Assembly: GCA_029216955.1 (NCBI GenBank)
Contig: JANAVB010005597.1
Span: forward strand, 49,563,551-49,627,550
Direction of reading: 5' to 3'
From: Iris pallida
Taxonomy: Eukaryota; Streptophyta; Magnoliopsida; Asparagales; Iridaceae
DNA length: 64,000 nucleotides
Shown here: in pieces, positions 55,006 through 64,000 of the stretch
Layout of the letters: each line of letters opens with the position of its first letter
Numbering within the stretch: position 1 is the stretch's first letter
Translations under genes and position numbers: made by a program
Notes under the pieces: generated by a model
Databases searched by the model: none
Seen by the model: only the letters and a program-made list of their open reading frames with translations
Told to the model about the DNA's origin: nothing

Positions 55006-57150
55006 ATGGTTGATGGGAATACTGATGAACCTTTTTATTCCTTGACTCCTCAAGATCAAAGAATTGCTTCTTTGGAACAACAAATGAAGTCTATGGCTGA
55101 TACTATGAAGTCGATGTATGAACTCATGGCAACACAAATACAAAATCGACAGACTGTACCAGATGCCATACCAACTGACACTGATATGAGTCCAGTACAA
55201 GTTCCTCCAGCAGTACAATCCAATACTCCTGGACCAGCTCAACCAAACCCTAGTCTCTCTGGAGCTGGGGGTAGTGCTTACAATGCTGTTCCTCCTCCCA
55301 ACTATTCTCTACAAGTTACAACTCCACAATCTTCTGGAGTTGTTAATGAAGAATTGAGGAATCTCAAAACTCAATTCGAGGCATTCAAACAGAAAGATGG
55401 TTTACAAAGGTTAGGCATCAAACAACCTTATCCGATAGAATGGAAGCAAGTATCGTATCCTCCTAAATACAAGCCTCCCACTATCTCATTCTATGATGGA
55501 ACCACTTCTCCAAGTCAGTTCATTAATCACTTTGAAGTGATGACTGATCAGCTGCAACCAAGCGACGCCTTCCTTACTCGGGTGTTTGTTGGATGTCTCA
55601 AGGAAACGGCTTATGAATGGTATAGAAGTCTCCCAAATGGGAGCATTACCTCATTTTCCGGTTTCAAACAGATGTTTCTTGAACGGTTCTATAAAGGGCT
55701 CAATGACATGACTATGTCTGCTCTTATTAGAATCAAGCAAAAAAATAATAAAACTACAGAAGAGTACATTGAACGGTTTCGAAGAGAAGCTCTGAAGATG
55801 CCTCTTGGAACTCCTGATGCTGTCACCATCGACACATACAAATCAAACTTGTTGCCAATCATCAGCATGTGGACAGGATCCACTCAATTCCAAGACTGGC
55901 CTTCTTTCATAGTTAGTGCCAAGGCCGCAGAAATTAGTGCTGAAACCTTCAAAGGTTTAGGAGTGCAGGTGACTCCTAAAGAAACAGGTCAAGGTACTAA
56001 CAATAAAAACAATGCTCGCAAGGGAAAAGAAACTCTTGAAGTTAATCTTCAGAGCAAAGATGCATCAACTGTTCAAACTTCTCCTACAACTCAACAACCA
56101 AGAACACCTCGCCCCAAAGAAGAATACTCTTTCGATGACGACGATGTCCTTGGTATCTTTGAATGTCTGCTGAAAGGTAATAAGATACAATTACCTGAGA
56201 TCAAGAAACCTGATGAAGTTGGTAAAACAGATTATCCCAAATACTGCCCATATCACAGAATGCTGGGTCATACAATTCGTACATGTTATGTACTGAAAGG
56301 AAAGATCCAAGAAATGATTAAATCTGGAGCTATCTCTCTTACTCCAAAAGATAAGACCGTCACCTCCAACGTCGTCTCTATGCAATTCGGAGATTTCCCT
56401 CCTCAACTCCTTGAAAGTGGAATTGTTCCTATTCCCAAGGCAACTCTTGACATAGTGAATCTTTCTCCTCCACAGTCTGAAGGATTAGTGCCAATCACTT
56501 TGGAAACTGGAGAAATCATGTGGATCCATCCTGATCTAGTGGCAGATTTTGAATCGCCTTCTCCTCAAAAGACTACTTCTCGAAAGACCAAGAAGGCTGA
56601 AAAGATTAAGTCATGTCATATGACTTCTCTTGGATCTATTCCTGACACAGAGCCAAAAGAGAAAGAAGAAGCACTTGTTAGTGCTACTCGAACGGGGAAA
56701 CCTTATCTAAAGGATTATTCCAAGAATCCTGAGGATCCTCTTGATATCCCTCCAGCTGATAAAGATGCTTCTAATGTTCCTCCTGAAGAAGAATCATCTA
56801 CTGAACCTGTTCCTCCCAAGCCTACAGCTCTGGAGAAAGGCAAACAACAGGCTCGGTTTGATAAGCCAATCAAGAAGTCCTCTCCTCTTGGACTTCAGAA
56901 GCCTTATAATTTCGATATTTTAGCTCAGCTTGCTAATACTCCAGCTAGAATGTCCCTATTTGAACTTCTACGTCTTTCCAAAGAGACTCGGAAGACATTA
57001 AGTGAAGCACTTTTACAAGCTGACTCTTGTCTTGCACAATTGAAGAAGCCAGATGCAGAACCTGCCACTTGCTTACATTGCAACAGTGTATTGGAGATTA
57101 TCCCAAATATCACCTTTACACAAGACGACATGCTATTGGAGGATAATTGA
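55006..57150 (+). pseudogene. Tat Gag
   Basis: Same frame as the upstream region. An N-terminal coiled-coil-like stretch (DQRIASLEQQMKSMADTMKS) is followed by the retrotransposon Gag domain: YDGTTSPSQFINHFEVMTDQ, KETAYEWYRSLPNGSI, FKQMFLERFY and TEEYIERFRREALKM. A short Cys/His motif, YCPYHRMLGHTIRTCYVLK, follows. 714 codons to TGA at 57148. No break inside this part. Confidence 0.9.
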
Positions 57151-57153
57151 CAT

Positions 57154-57996
57154 GATCTGCCTCTCTACTACACCGGTTATATCGATACAATGAAGATAGA
57201 TCGTATCCTCATTGATCCAGGGTATGCTATAAGCATAATGCCAAAGAGTCTGTTGGATGAACTAAAAATCCCTCTTCACAAGCTCTCTAAGACGGTTACT
57301 ACTATCCTGGGATTCAATCAAAGCCGAAGCGAGCCTTTGGGAAAGATTCATCTGAAGCTTCAGATAGGCGATTTCAGATCTAAAGTCACTTTCTATGTGA
57401 TCGAGATCGTGGGATCCTATAATCTTCTTCTGGGGAGGCCCTTTCTTCATAAAAATAATGTGGTGCCTTCTACTCTTCATCAGTGTTTTAAATACATTGA
57501 TAGCAATAGAAGAGTACAAAAAGAAGTTGCTGATATAAATCCCTTCCATGGGGTTGAAGCTTATTTCAATGATTCCCGAATGTACAAAGAAGAGTATACA
57601 AGGGTTATACAAGCTATGGAGAAAGAGGATTCACAAAGTGAGACCTTAATAATTCCTGTTAAAGGTCGAACTATTCAGCAACAATCTCCCAAACTCTCTG
57701 AAGAAGGTTCTTTCATCATTCCGGTGAGTGGACGAATTTCTCCGTTACCTCAGTCGTTTGCTCAAGACACAATGATTATTCCTGTCAGTGGGCGTACTGT
57801 AATTCCTGTATCTCCACATATGAAACATGATACTCTGCTAATTCCAGTTGGAGGGCAGATTATTCTTCCATCTCAAACTTCAAGGGAGCTCACCTCTTCT
57901 GAGCCATTTGTTATCGATCTTAATCGAAACAACGCTTCTTCTCGTTCTTCTTCTCCCCCTTTAGTCATTGACTTGGCTAAAATCTCTAAGGCTTAG
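57154..57996 (+). pseudogene. Tat aspartic protease region
   Basis: Just after the stop the frame gives LPLYYTGYIDTMKIDRILID, then PGYAISIMPKSLLDELKI, and later GKIHLKLQIGDFRSKVTF and YNLLLGRPFLH. The active site reads D-P-G-Y where the lineage has D-x-G-S, so catalysis is unlikely. The downstream part has repeats of (I/L)IPV(S/K/G)G(R/Q). Confidence 0.85.
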
Positions 57997-58050
57997 CCTT
58001 CTCCCAATGTAAATACTGCTGCTTTTACATTTAATGAAAAGTCTCCATCT

Positions 58051-58659
58051 TTGCAGTATGCTGATGTGTGTAATTATGTTCATAGTTATTTACATTTGTT
58101 AGATGACTTGAACGCAATAACCATAGGGGTTGTACAGACTGTTCATACAGATGTATCCCTAGAACCTGTACAATCTTTATTCTTTCTAGTTCCCAGCAGA
58201 AAGCTAGGAGACATTCCAATATTCTTCTATAAAAGGCCCCAAAGTCCTTCTGATTTAGAAGATGAAGACAAAAATGATGATACTGGAAGATTACAACTAC
58301 GTCGTTATAGTCAGCAATCTAAAGACATCATCAAAAATATGGGCTATGACTTCAGGACTGGCCTCAATAGTGGAAAGGGAAGAAAAATGCCTGTTCGTAT
58401 TCCTCCTCTGAAATATGGAAGGACGAAATGCGGACTGGGCTATATAGCCCCTACTCCTTTTATCAATATTATCCATGAAGATCCCGAGTCTGACGAAGAT
58501 AAGAGATCTGATTCTTCTAGTACCACTTCTTGGGATTCCGATACAAGTATCGGTGACTTCTACTGCAACCTTCTGTCTTCCAACATGGTTTCCATTGACC
58601 ATTCTGAAGAAAGTGATGAAGACGAAAAAGAGTTTGAAATCTCACCTGAATCGGAATAA
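58051..58659 (+). pseudogene. Tat pol linker between protease and reverse transcriptase
   Basis: An open stretch in the common frame, acidic toward its end (DESDEDEKEFEIS-type). It includes GRKMPVRIPPLKYGRTKCGL and GLGYIAPTPFINI, sequence seen between protease and reverse transcriptase in Tat elements. The start codon of the open stretch is TTG, so it is a segment of the polyprotein, not a separate gene. Confidence 0.7.
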
Positions 58660-60141
58660 TGGGCCCAAAGATTAGATAATCAATGGAAGTTCCGTTTCGA
58701 GCAAAAAGAACCTCCGACTGAAGACAAACTTGTTCAAATAGATGTTGGTGAAGAGGGATCTCCCAAACCAATATTCATCAGTGAAAGTCTTTCTGAACCT
58801 GATAAGCAAGACATGATCAAACTCATTCGTAACTACATCGATGTCTTCGCTTGGAGTTATGAAGATATGCCAGGACTTGATCCACAAATTGCAACTCACA
58901 AGCTCAATATCTTGTCGAATGCTAAACCGGTCAAACAACAACAGCGACGATTTCGTCCAGACATTATGGATGCAATTGAAGTTGAAGTCAATAAACTCAT
59001 AACCTCCGGGTTTATTAGAGAGGAACAACATCCCGATTGGGTGGCTAACATAGTTCATGTCCTTAAAAAGACTGGCAAGGTCAGAGTATGCATAAACTTC
59101 CGCGATCTCAATGCGGCATGCCCTAAAGACGAATTCCTTCTACCAATCACTGATGTCATGATTGATAATACCTGTGGATTTGAACGGATGTCATTCATGG
59201 ACGGGTATTCTGGATACAATCAGATTAAAATGTTTCCAGATGACGAGAAGCACACTTCTTTCAGAACGCCGATCGGTACATACTGTTATACAGTTATGCC
59301 ATTCGGTCTCAAGAATGCAGGAACAACTTATCAACGAGCTATGAGCACTATATTCCGGGAACATTTGCGGAAAGCAGTCGAATGCTATGTTGATAATATT
59401 GCAGTCAAAAGTCGACAAAAGGAGGATCATATCCAAGATTTGAAGACTATATTTGATCTAATGCGTAAGCATCAATTAAAGATGAACCCTACTAAGTCCT
59501 TCTTAGGCGTCTCTAGTGGTAAATTTCTCGGCTTCGTCATTACCTCTAAAGGTATACACGTGGATCCCGAGAAGATCAAAGCCATCCAAGAGATGCGTCC
59601 TCCACGCACCTTAAAAGAGCTACGAGGATTTCAAGGAAGGATCGCTTATATCAGGAGATTCATCTCTAATTTATCAGGACGCTGCAGACCATTCAACAAA
59701 CTTATGAAGAAAGGTGTTTCTTTTGTCTGGAATGATGAATGTCAGAAAGCATTCGATGATATAAAACAATATCTGATGAGCCCTCCAGTATTGGTACCTC
59801 CCGTTTCAGGAATTCTATTTCTCCTATATACTCGAGCAATGAGTCATTCATTGGGTGCATTACTCGCTCAAAAGAATCAAAATGGTCATGAACAAGCTAT
59901 CTACTATCTCAGTCGTACTATGACCGGAGCTCAACCTCGATATTCACCGGTCGAAAAAGAATGTCTAGCCTTGATGTTCGCTGTTCAAAAGACACGACAT
60001 TATATCATTGGCCAGACTATTCATGTCATCTCCAGGATCAATCCTATACGGATCATGATGAAGAAACCCAGTATTTTGAATTCTCGATTAGCTAACTGGG
60101 AAATCCTACTTGCTCAGTATGACATGCATTATATTCCTTAG
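58660..60141 (+). pseudogene. Tat reverse transcriptase and first RNase H
   Basis: Reverse transcriptase: VNKLITSGFIREEQHPDW, VRVCINFRDLNAACPKD, MDGYSGYNQIKM and MPFGLKNAGTTYQRAM. The catalytic box reads YVDN (59386-59397) where YVDD is required, a GAT-to-AAT change. It is followed by FLGFVITSKGIHVDPEKIKA. First RNase H: SHSLGALLAQKNQNGHEQAI, YLSRTMTGAQPRYSPVEKEC. Ends at TAG (60139), after which KSVKGQALADFLAAHS continues in frame. Confidence 0.93.
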
Positions 60142-60690
60142 AAGTCAGTCAAAGGACAAGCTTTAGCTGATTTTCTGGCTGCTCATTCAATTCCAGAAGA
60201 TTCAAAACTCTATGACGAAATTCCAGATGAAGTCCTAGATTCAAACCAAATTACTGAAGAAGATCCTACTTGGCGTCTATTCTTTGATGGAGCTTCAAGG
60301 ATAAGTCCTAATGGTGATATTGTCGCTGGAGTTGGAATCGTTCTTGTATCGCTAGAAGGTCTTGCTATCCAAAGAGCTTATTCTCTCGATCAGCCGTGTT
60401 CAAACAATGTAGCCGAGTACAATGCATTACTCATTGGTCTTCAACTCGCTAAACATCTAAATATTCAACATTTGGAGGCGTACGGAGACTCTAAACTCAT
60501 TGTCAATCAGATAAGGGGTACTTATGAAGTCCGCCATCAAGATCTGGTTCCTTATCATAGATCAGCTATAATTATGGCTTCTTCGTTTGAAGAATTCTTC
60601 ATTGAACATGTTAGACGAGCATGTAACACAGAAGCTGATGCTCTAGCTAATCTTGCAGCGGTGTTGGCTATCCCAATTAGACGACAATAA
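60142..60690 (+). pseudogene. Tat second, archaeal-type RNase H
   Basis: In frame after the stop. The four acidic catalytic residues are visible in WRLFFDGASR, NNVAEYNALLIGLQLA, LEAYGDSKLIVNQI and NTEADALANLA. This additional RNase H is characteristic of Tat elements, in which the first one is degenerate. It ends at TAA (60688). Confidence 0.9.
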
Positions 60691-62154
60691 ATGATTATTG
60701 TTCGCAATCGAGAATTATTTCTTCTTAAAAATAACCTGACCCTAGGACTTCCAGTTGACATTGAAAAATCAACATCTCATGACGTCAACACAACAAGAGG
60801 ATTTGGATTTAGTCGTAAATTTTTATCATCTTCATCTGATTCCAGCATGGAATTCATCTTCAGTCATTCGGCCGAGAATCAAAATACGGATACGGATTGG
60901 AGACTTCCTTTCTTAGATTTTGTATTGTATGATATTCTTCTGGATGATCCGAGTGAAGCAGCATCTATCAGACGACGATCATTCCGATTCTATTATAATC
61001 ATACAACAAAGACCTTATATCGTCGAGCCTATGACGGTTTACTTCTCCGATGTGTTGCCGGTGACGAGGCTCAACAAATTATTCGTGAAGCACATGATAG
61101 AATTTGTGGAGCACATCAGCCTGGACCAAAACTTTAAGACCGTATTCGACGTATGGGTTATTATTGGCCTACTATGGTATCAGACGCCATCGAATATGCA
61201 AAGAAGTGTAAAGCTTGTCAAATCCATACGGATTTTATTCATCAACCTTCGGAATTTCTACATCCGACGGCAGCATCATGGCCCTTCGAAGCTTGGGGCA
61301 TGGACATTATTGGTCCGATCAATCCGCCCTCATCCAAGGGTCATCGGTTTATTCTTGCAATAACCGATTACTTCTCCAAATGGGCCGAAGCCATTCCTTT
61401 GTCTGAAGTTAAGACGTCCAATGTCATTTGCTTTATTAAGCACCACGTCATCTACAGATTTGGTGTTCCTCGACGCATTATTCATGATAACGGACCACAG
61501 TTCGTCAGTCAGAAGTTTACTCGATTCTGTGACGATCACCGGATCAACAATGTGGCTTCTACCGCATATAATCTGGCAGCTAACGGATTAGCAGAAGCTT
61601 TCAACAAGACCATCATCAAACTCCTAAAGAAGTTTGTCTCTACTAACAAACGTAATTGGAGTGAGAAGCTCGGTGAATGTTTGTGGGCTTATCGTACTAC
61701 AGTTCGTAATGCTACTAAATGTACACCCTTCTCTCTGGTGTATGGTTGCGAAGCTGTTCTTCCATTAGAGATTCAAATTCCTTCTTTAAGGATAGCAATC
61801 GCTAATGAACTCACTGCAGAAAATAATGATCGTCTTCGACTTCAAGAATTAGAAGCTCTGGATGAAAAGCGATTATCTGCTCAACAGAATATTGAATTCT
61901 ATCAAGCTAGAATTTCAAGAGCTTTTAATAAGAAAGTCAGAATTCGGGCGTATCAAAAAGGAGAACTTGTTCTAACAGTCAGACGTCCTATGACTATGAC
62001 TCATATGAGCAAGGGCAAATTTGACGCAAAGTGGGAAGGACCCTATATTGTGAGCAAAGTTTTCTCAAATGGAGCTTATCAACTCTCAGAATTGGATGGT
62101 CGAAAAGTTTTGATGCCTATTAATGGCAAATTCCTTAAAAAGTACTATGTATAA
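60691..62154 (+). pseudogene. Tat integrase
   Basis: Zinc-binding region: LYRRAYDGLLLRCV, EAHDRICGAHQPGPKL, a TAA (61135), RMGYYWPTM and CKACQIH. The catalytic triad is in WGMDIIGPINPPSSKG, IIHDNGPQFVS and NGLAEAFNKTI. C-terminal part: GELVLTVRRPMTMTHMSKGK, KWEGPYIVSKVFSNGAYQL and LKKYYV. Apart from the stop between the HH and CC halves the protein is complete. Confidence 0.93.
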
Positions 62155-62240
62155 ATGTAAATGCTTGTAATCATCAGACAGTTTCATATTTAGAAATAAA
62201 ATTTTTATTTTATTTTTATCATGAATGATGATACATGATA
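62155..62240 (+). other. 3' untranslated start of the Tat element
   Basis: AT-rich, with an AAATAAAATTT poly-A type word near 62194. It separates the integrase stop from the tail of the antisense ORF. Confidence 0.5.
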
Positions 62241-62564
62241 TTAAAGAAGATCACTATCATCCTTTTCTACATTTGGATGTGGGCCACTGCCGTCCTTTTC
62301 GAAGACGTGATCAGCAAAAGAGTCGAGAACCTCCTTGCTAGAACCCACGAGGAACTTGCAAACGGCCATCCTCATGGCTTCTTCTTCTTCAGTCTTTCCT
62401 GGTTCGAGCAGGAAATCCAGAATGTCCCTTGGTGGCTTGGGTACAGACGAACCTTCGCCTGCTTCCGTCTTCTTCGATTGAACTGGATCAACAGGGTGTT
62501 CTTCAGTGCCTTTCTGAACTTTTGAGGCAATTCCAGTTTTCTTGGATGCTTCTTCAGATGACAT
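62241..62564 (-). CDS. Antisense ORF 2 in the 3' region of the Tat element
   Basis: 107 codons from ATG at 62564 to a stop at 62241, opposite to gag-pol. The product starts MSSEEASKKTGIASKVQKG and continues acidic and Lys/Glu-rich (LLEPGKTEEEEAMRMAVCKF, then SFADHVFEKDGS). No domain recognised. A TATA box lies 47-56 bp upstream and the frame is uninterrupted while gag-pol has eight stops. Extra ORFs in either orientation are known in the 3' regions of Tat-lineage elements; whether this one belongs to a known group was not checked. Confidence 0.55.
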   Translation of the reverse strand: MSSEEASKKTGIASKVQKGTEEHPVDPVQSKKTEAGEGSSVPKPPRDILDFLLEPGKTEEEEAMRMAVCKFLVGSSKEVLDSFADHVFEKDGSGPHPNVEKDDSDLL

Positions 62565-62610
62565 TTTTATGTTTGAAAGAAGAAGTGTTCGTTCTTGTCA
62601 GATTTCTGCT

Positions 62611-62620
62611 ATATTTATAG
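62611..62620 (-). promoter_or_regulatory. TATA box for antisense ORF 2
   Basis: CTATAAATAT on the minus strand, about 50 bp before the ATG at 62564. Upstream (62645-62755) lie repeated (A/C)GTTCATCCGACGGTTCATC-type units that could be promoter elements. Confidence 0.5.
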
Positions 62621-62644
62621 GCAGAAGTTCTACAAATAATGAAA

Positions 62645-62755
62645 CGTCACGTTCATCCGACGGTTCATCCATCCATTAATTGCGTTCATCCGACGATTCA
62701 CACATTCATTAATACTTGACGGTTCATCCGTTCATTTATTCGTCCGTTCATGATC
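62645..62755 (-). repeat. GTTCATCCGACGG repeat cluster upstream of antisense ORF 2
   Basis: Five to six copies of (C/G)GTTCATCCG or close variants in about 110 bp, directly upstream of the antisense TATA box. Function unknown. Confidence 0.55.
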
Positions 62756-62759
62756 TTCT

Positions 62760-63525
62760 ATCAATTTATTAAGTGGGGATTCGTTATTGATCACGTTTTC
62801 ATAACCTCTGAATCAATTCCGAATCTACTTGCTCATTTGTCATTTTTGACCTCTGCATAGAAATCAATCTATTTTCTTTTGAGTTCCTACATATTATCAC
62901 GTCCATAATACCTCTGATAATATCATATACTCTAAAACAGAAAAGAAGATTTCATTATCTATCATGTCCACAATTCATCCACAAATACAAATCTTTGAGC
63001 ATAGAAGAATTATCATTTCCATTCTCATTTCACCACAAAAAGTCTATTACATTTTCTTAGACTTTCTTACAAATCATAATAGAAATCTATTACAAATCTT
63101 GGATTTTCATTCTACACCACAACAATAACCTAATAGAGATCTATCTTCTTCTTTGGATCTTCTCCGTCGGACCTTCTCCGTCAGGTTCGTTGTTGGTGGC
63201 AGTTCCTGACTGTCTAGGTCCCAGTCACGACCAGATCAGCAGGAATCAAACTCTGGTCTTCTCTCTCAGACGAGAGGAGAACCACAGAGTATGGCAGCCC
63301 GAAGTCGTGGTGCTGCCAATACAACTGGTGGATTGGGGGTAACCTCTCAAGGAAGACAGAAATGTATCCAAACCTTGGGATACAATTCCTAGTTCTCCCG
63401 TGAAAGGAACTCTACTACCCGATTTCTCGGGGTAGAGTTGACTCCACCATCCAACTCTCGTGTATAAAGGCTCTTTCTACCATCTGAGGAAGACCCTTCT
63501 ATCCCACGAAGAGTTCTGAGTTGTC
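62760..63525 (-). other. Tat 3' region: possible further antisense coding remains
   Basis: 62760-63120 is AT-rich with no coding seen. On the minus strand about 63350-63210, one frame reads PRFGYISVFLERLPPIHQLY, then WQHHDFGLPYSVVLLSSERE and DQSLIPADLVVTGT before a stop, which looks protein-like. It may be a downstream exon of antisense ORF 1 in another frame or a decayed continuation. No start or splice site could be fixed. Confidence 0.35.
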
Positions 63526-63529
63526 TGAT

Positions 63530-63866
63530 TTACGCGTCAAAAGCGTATGAGCTCCCTGATGTAGATGTCAGCAGGATATTCTCCACAGCATCCACATCCC
63601 CAATGCCAGTTCTGAAGAAAATTTTCAGCCAAGTTTCTGCAGAAAGTATTAAGAAAAAAAAAGATTAGATCAAGAGAAATCATTCAGCGTGCATTTATCA
63701 AACAGAAACAGGCGTGTATTGTTCAAATCAGAAACAAGAAACAGAAAGCCTATCTTCAACAGCAAAAATAATACACGTATTACACTGACTTACCTTCAAG
63801 TTTGGTGCTAAGGATTGGCAAACTCATGTTTGATACAGTGCGCAGAAGTCGAACATTAGAAAACAT
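63530..63866 (-). CDS. Antisense ORF 1 of the Tat element, two exons
   Basis: Exon 1 is 63866-63794 (MFSNVRLLRTVSNMSLPILS, TKLE) and ends at a strong donor GAAG-GTAAGT. Exon 2 is 63636-63530 after the acceptor TTTCTGCAG, and reads TWLKIFFRTGIGDVDAVENI, LLTSTSGSSYAFDA, stop. The 157-bp intron keeps the frame, giving 59 residues. A TATA-like TTTAAATAG (complement of 63959-63967) lies about 95 bp upstream. After the TAA the same frame stays open for another 46 codons, so the stop may be a later mutation in a longer gene. Product not recognised. Confidence 0.45.
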
Positions 63867-64000
63867 TGCTTTCCTGTTTGAGAGTGAAATCTCCCAAAAA
63901 TTTCATTCTCAGAGAAGAAGAAGAGGAATGGGAGATGAGTATCTGTGAAACTCTTCTATCTATTTAAAGGGCAAAGTACAAGTCTATTCTTGGAAAAGAT

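Larger units (their letters stand above)
53248..62154 (+). pseudogene. Tat-lineage gag-pol, one 8.9-kb frame with eight in-frame stops
   Basis: From the ATG at 53248 to the TAA after 62151 everything is in one frame, 2969 codons without an indel that shifts it. Stops lie at 54676 (TGA), 54937 (TAA), 57148 (TGA), 57994 (TAG), 58657 (TAA), 60139 (TAG), 60688 (TAA) and 61135 (TAA). Domain order: repeat-containing N-terminal region, Gag, protease, reverse transcriptase, first RNase H, second archaeal-type RNase H, integrase. The double RNase H is the hallmark of the Tat/Ogre lineage of plant Ty3/gypsy elements. Catalytic sites are also altered (see parts), so the copy cannot encode a working polyprotein. 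Confidence 0.93.

Noticed and set aside
62235..62525. Plus ORF of 96 aa after Tat integrase
   Set aside because: It is the shadow of the minus ORF at 62241-62564, which has a TATA box and a better start.

Overview
The window is nuclear DNA of a flowering plant. The evidence is a spliced gene of the plant-specific DUF642 cell-wall family, Ty3/gypsy elements of the Tekay/Del and Tat lineages, CACTA transposons carrying pieces of plant genes, and plant-type AT/TG microsatellites. The species cannot be fixed from the sequence. Only one gene looks like an ordinary host gene; almost everything from about 13 kb onward is nested transposable elements.

Layout. (1) 1-4487, minus: a three-exon DUF642 gene whose 3' end lies left of the window; a MITE-like insert sits in its first intron. 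(2) 4.6-12.6 kb: AT-rich intergenic DNA with a duplicated 230-bp segment, a palindromic tandem array (6.70-7.53 kb), long AT/TG runs and a possible SINE tail. (3) 13.04-13.78 kb: a decayed DUF4283/CCHC gene of the LINE ORF1 type. (4) 13.98-32.88 kb: a Russian-doll stack. LTR 'a' is split by solo LTR 'b' (17281-32825, target duplication TTTGG). LTR 'b' is split by a non-coding LTR retrotransposon (18932-31205). The 5' LTR of that element is split by CACTA-1 (19964-25058, target duplication GGT). CACTA-1 carries intron-containing fragments of four plant genes: NADP-isocitrate dehydrogenase, geranylgeranyl reductase (CHLP), a galectin-domain hydroxyproline galactosyltransferase, and thiamine pyrophosphokinase. 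(5) 32.88-52.2 kb: two minus-oriented LTR fragments, the first split by CACTA-2 (33061-49844, target duplication AGA), which is itself split by a complete Tekay-type chromovirus (33842-44755, target duplication TATGT). CACTA-2 carries B3-domain-like gene pieces arranged as three successive long inverted repeats. (6) 52.2-64.0 kb: a Tat-lineage element with 5' LTR, one 8.9-kb gag-pol frame broken only by stop codons, and a 3' region that appears to carry two antisense transcription units. Its 3' LTR is outside the window.

None of the mobile elements looks coding-competent. The Tekay element has three in-frame stops, a frameshift, a changed protease active site and a damaged primer-binding site. 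The Tat element has eight in-frame stops and an altered reverse-transcriptase catalytic motif. No transposase was recognised in either CACTA element. The points of most interest are the four-gene capture in CACTA-1, the serial hairpins in CACTA-2, the antisense units of the Tat element, and a position inside related LTRs that holds a different minisatellite in each family.
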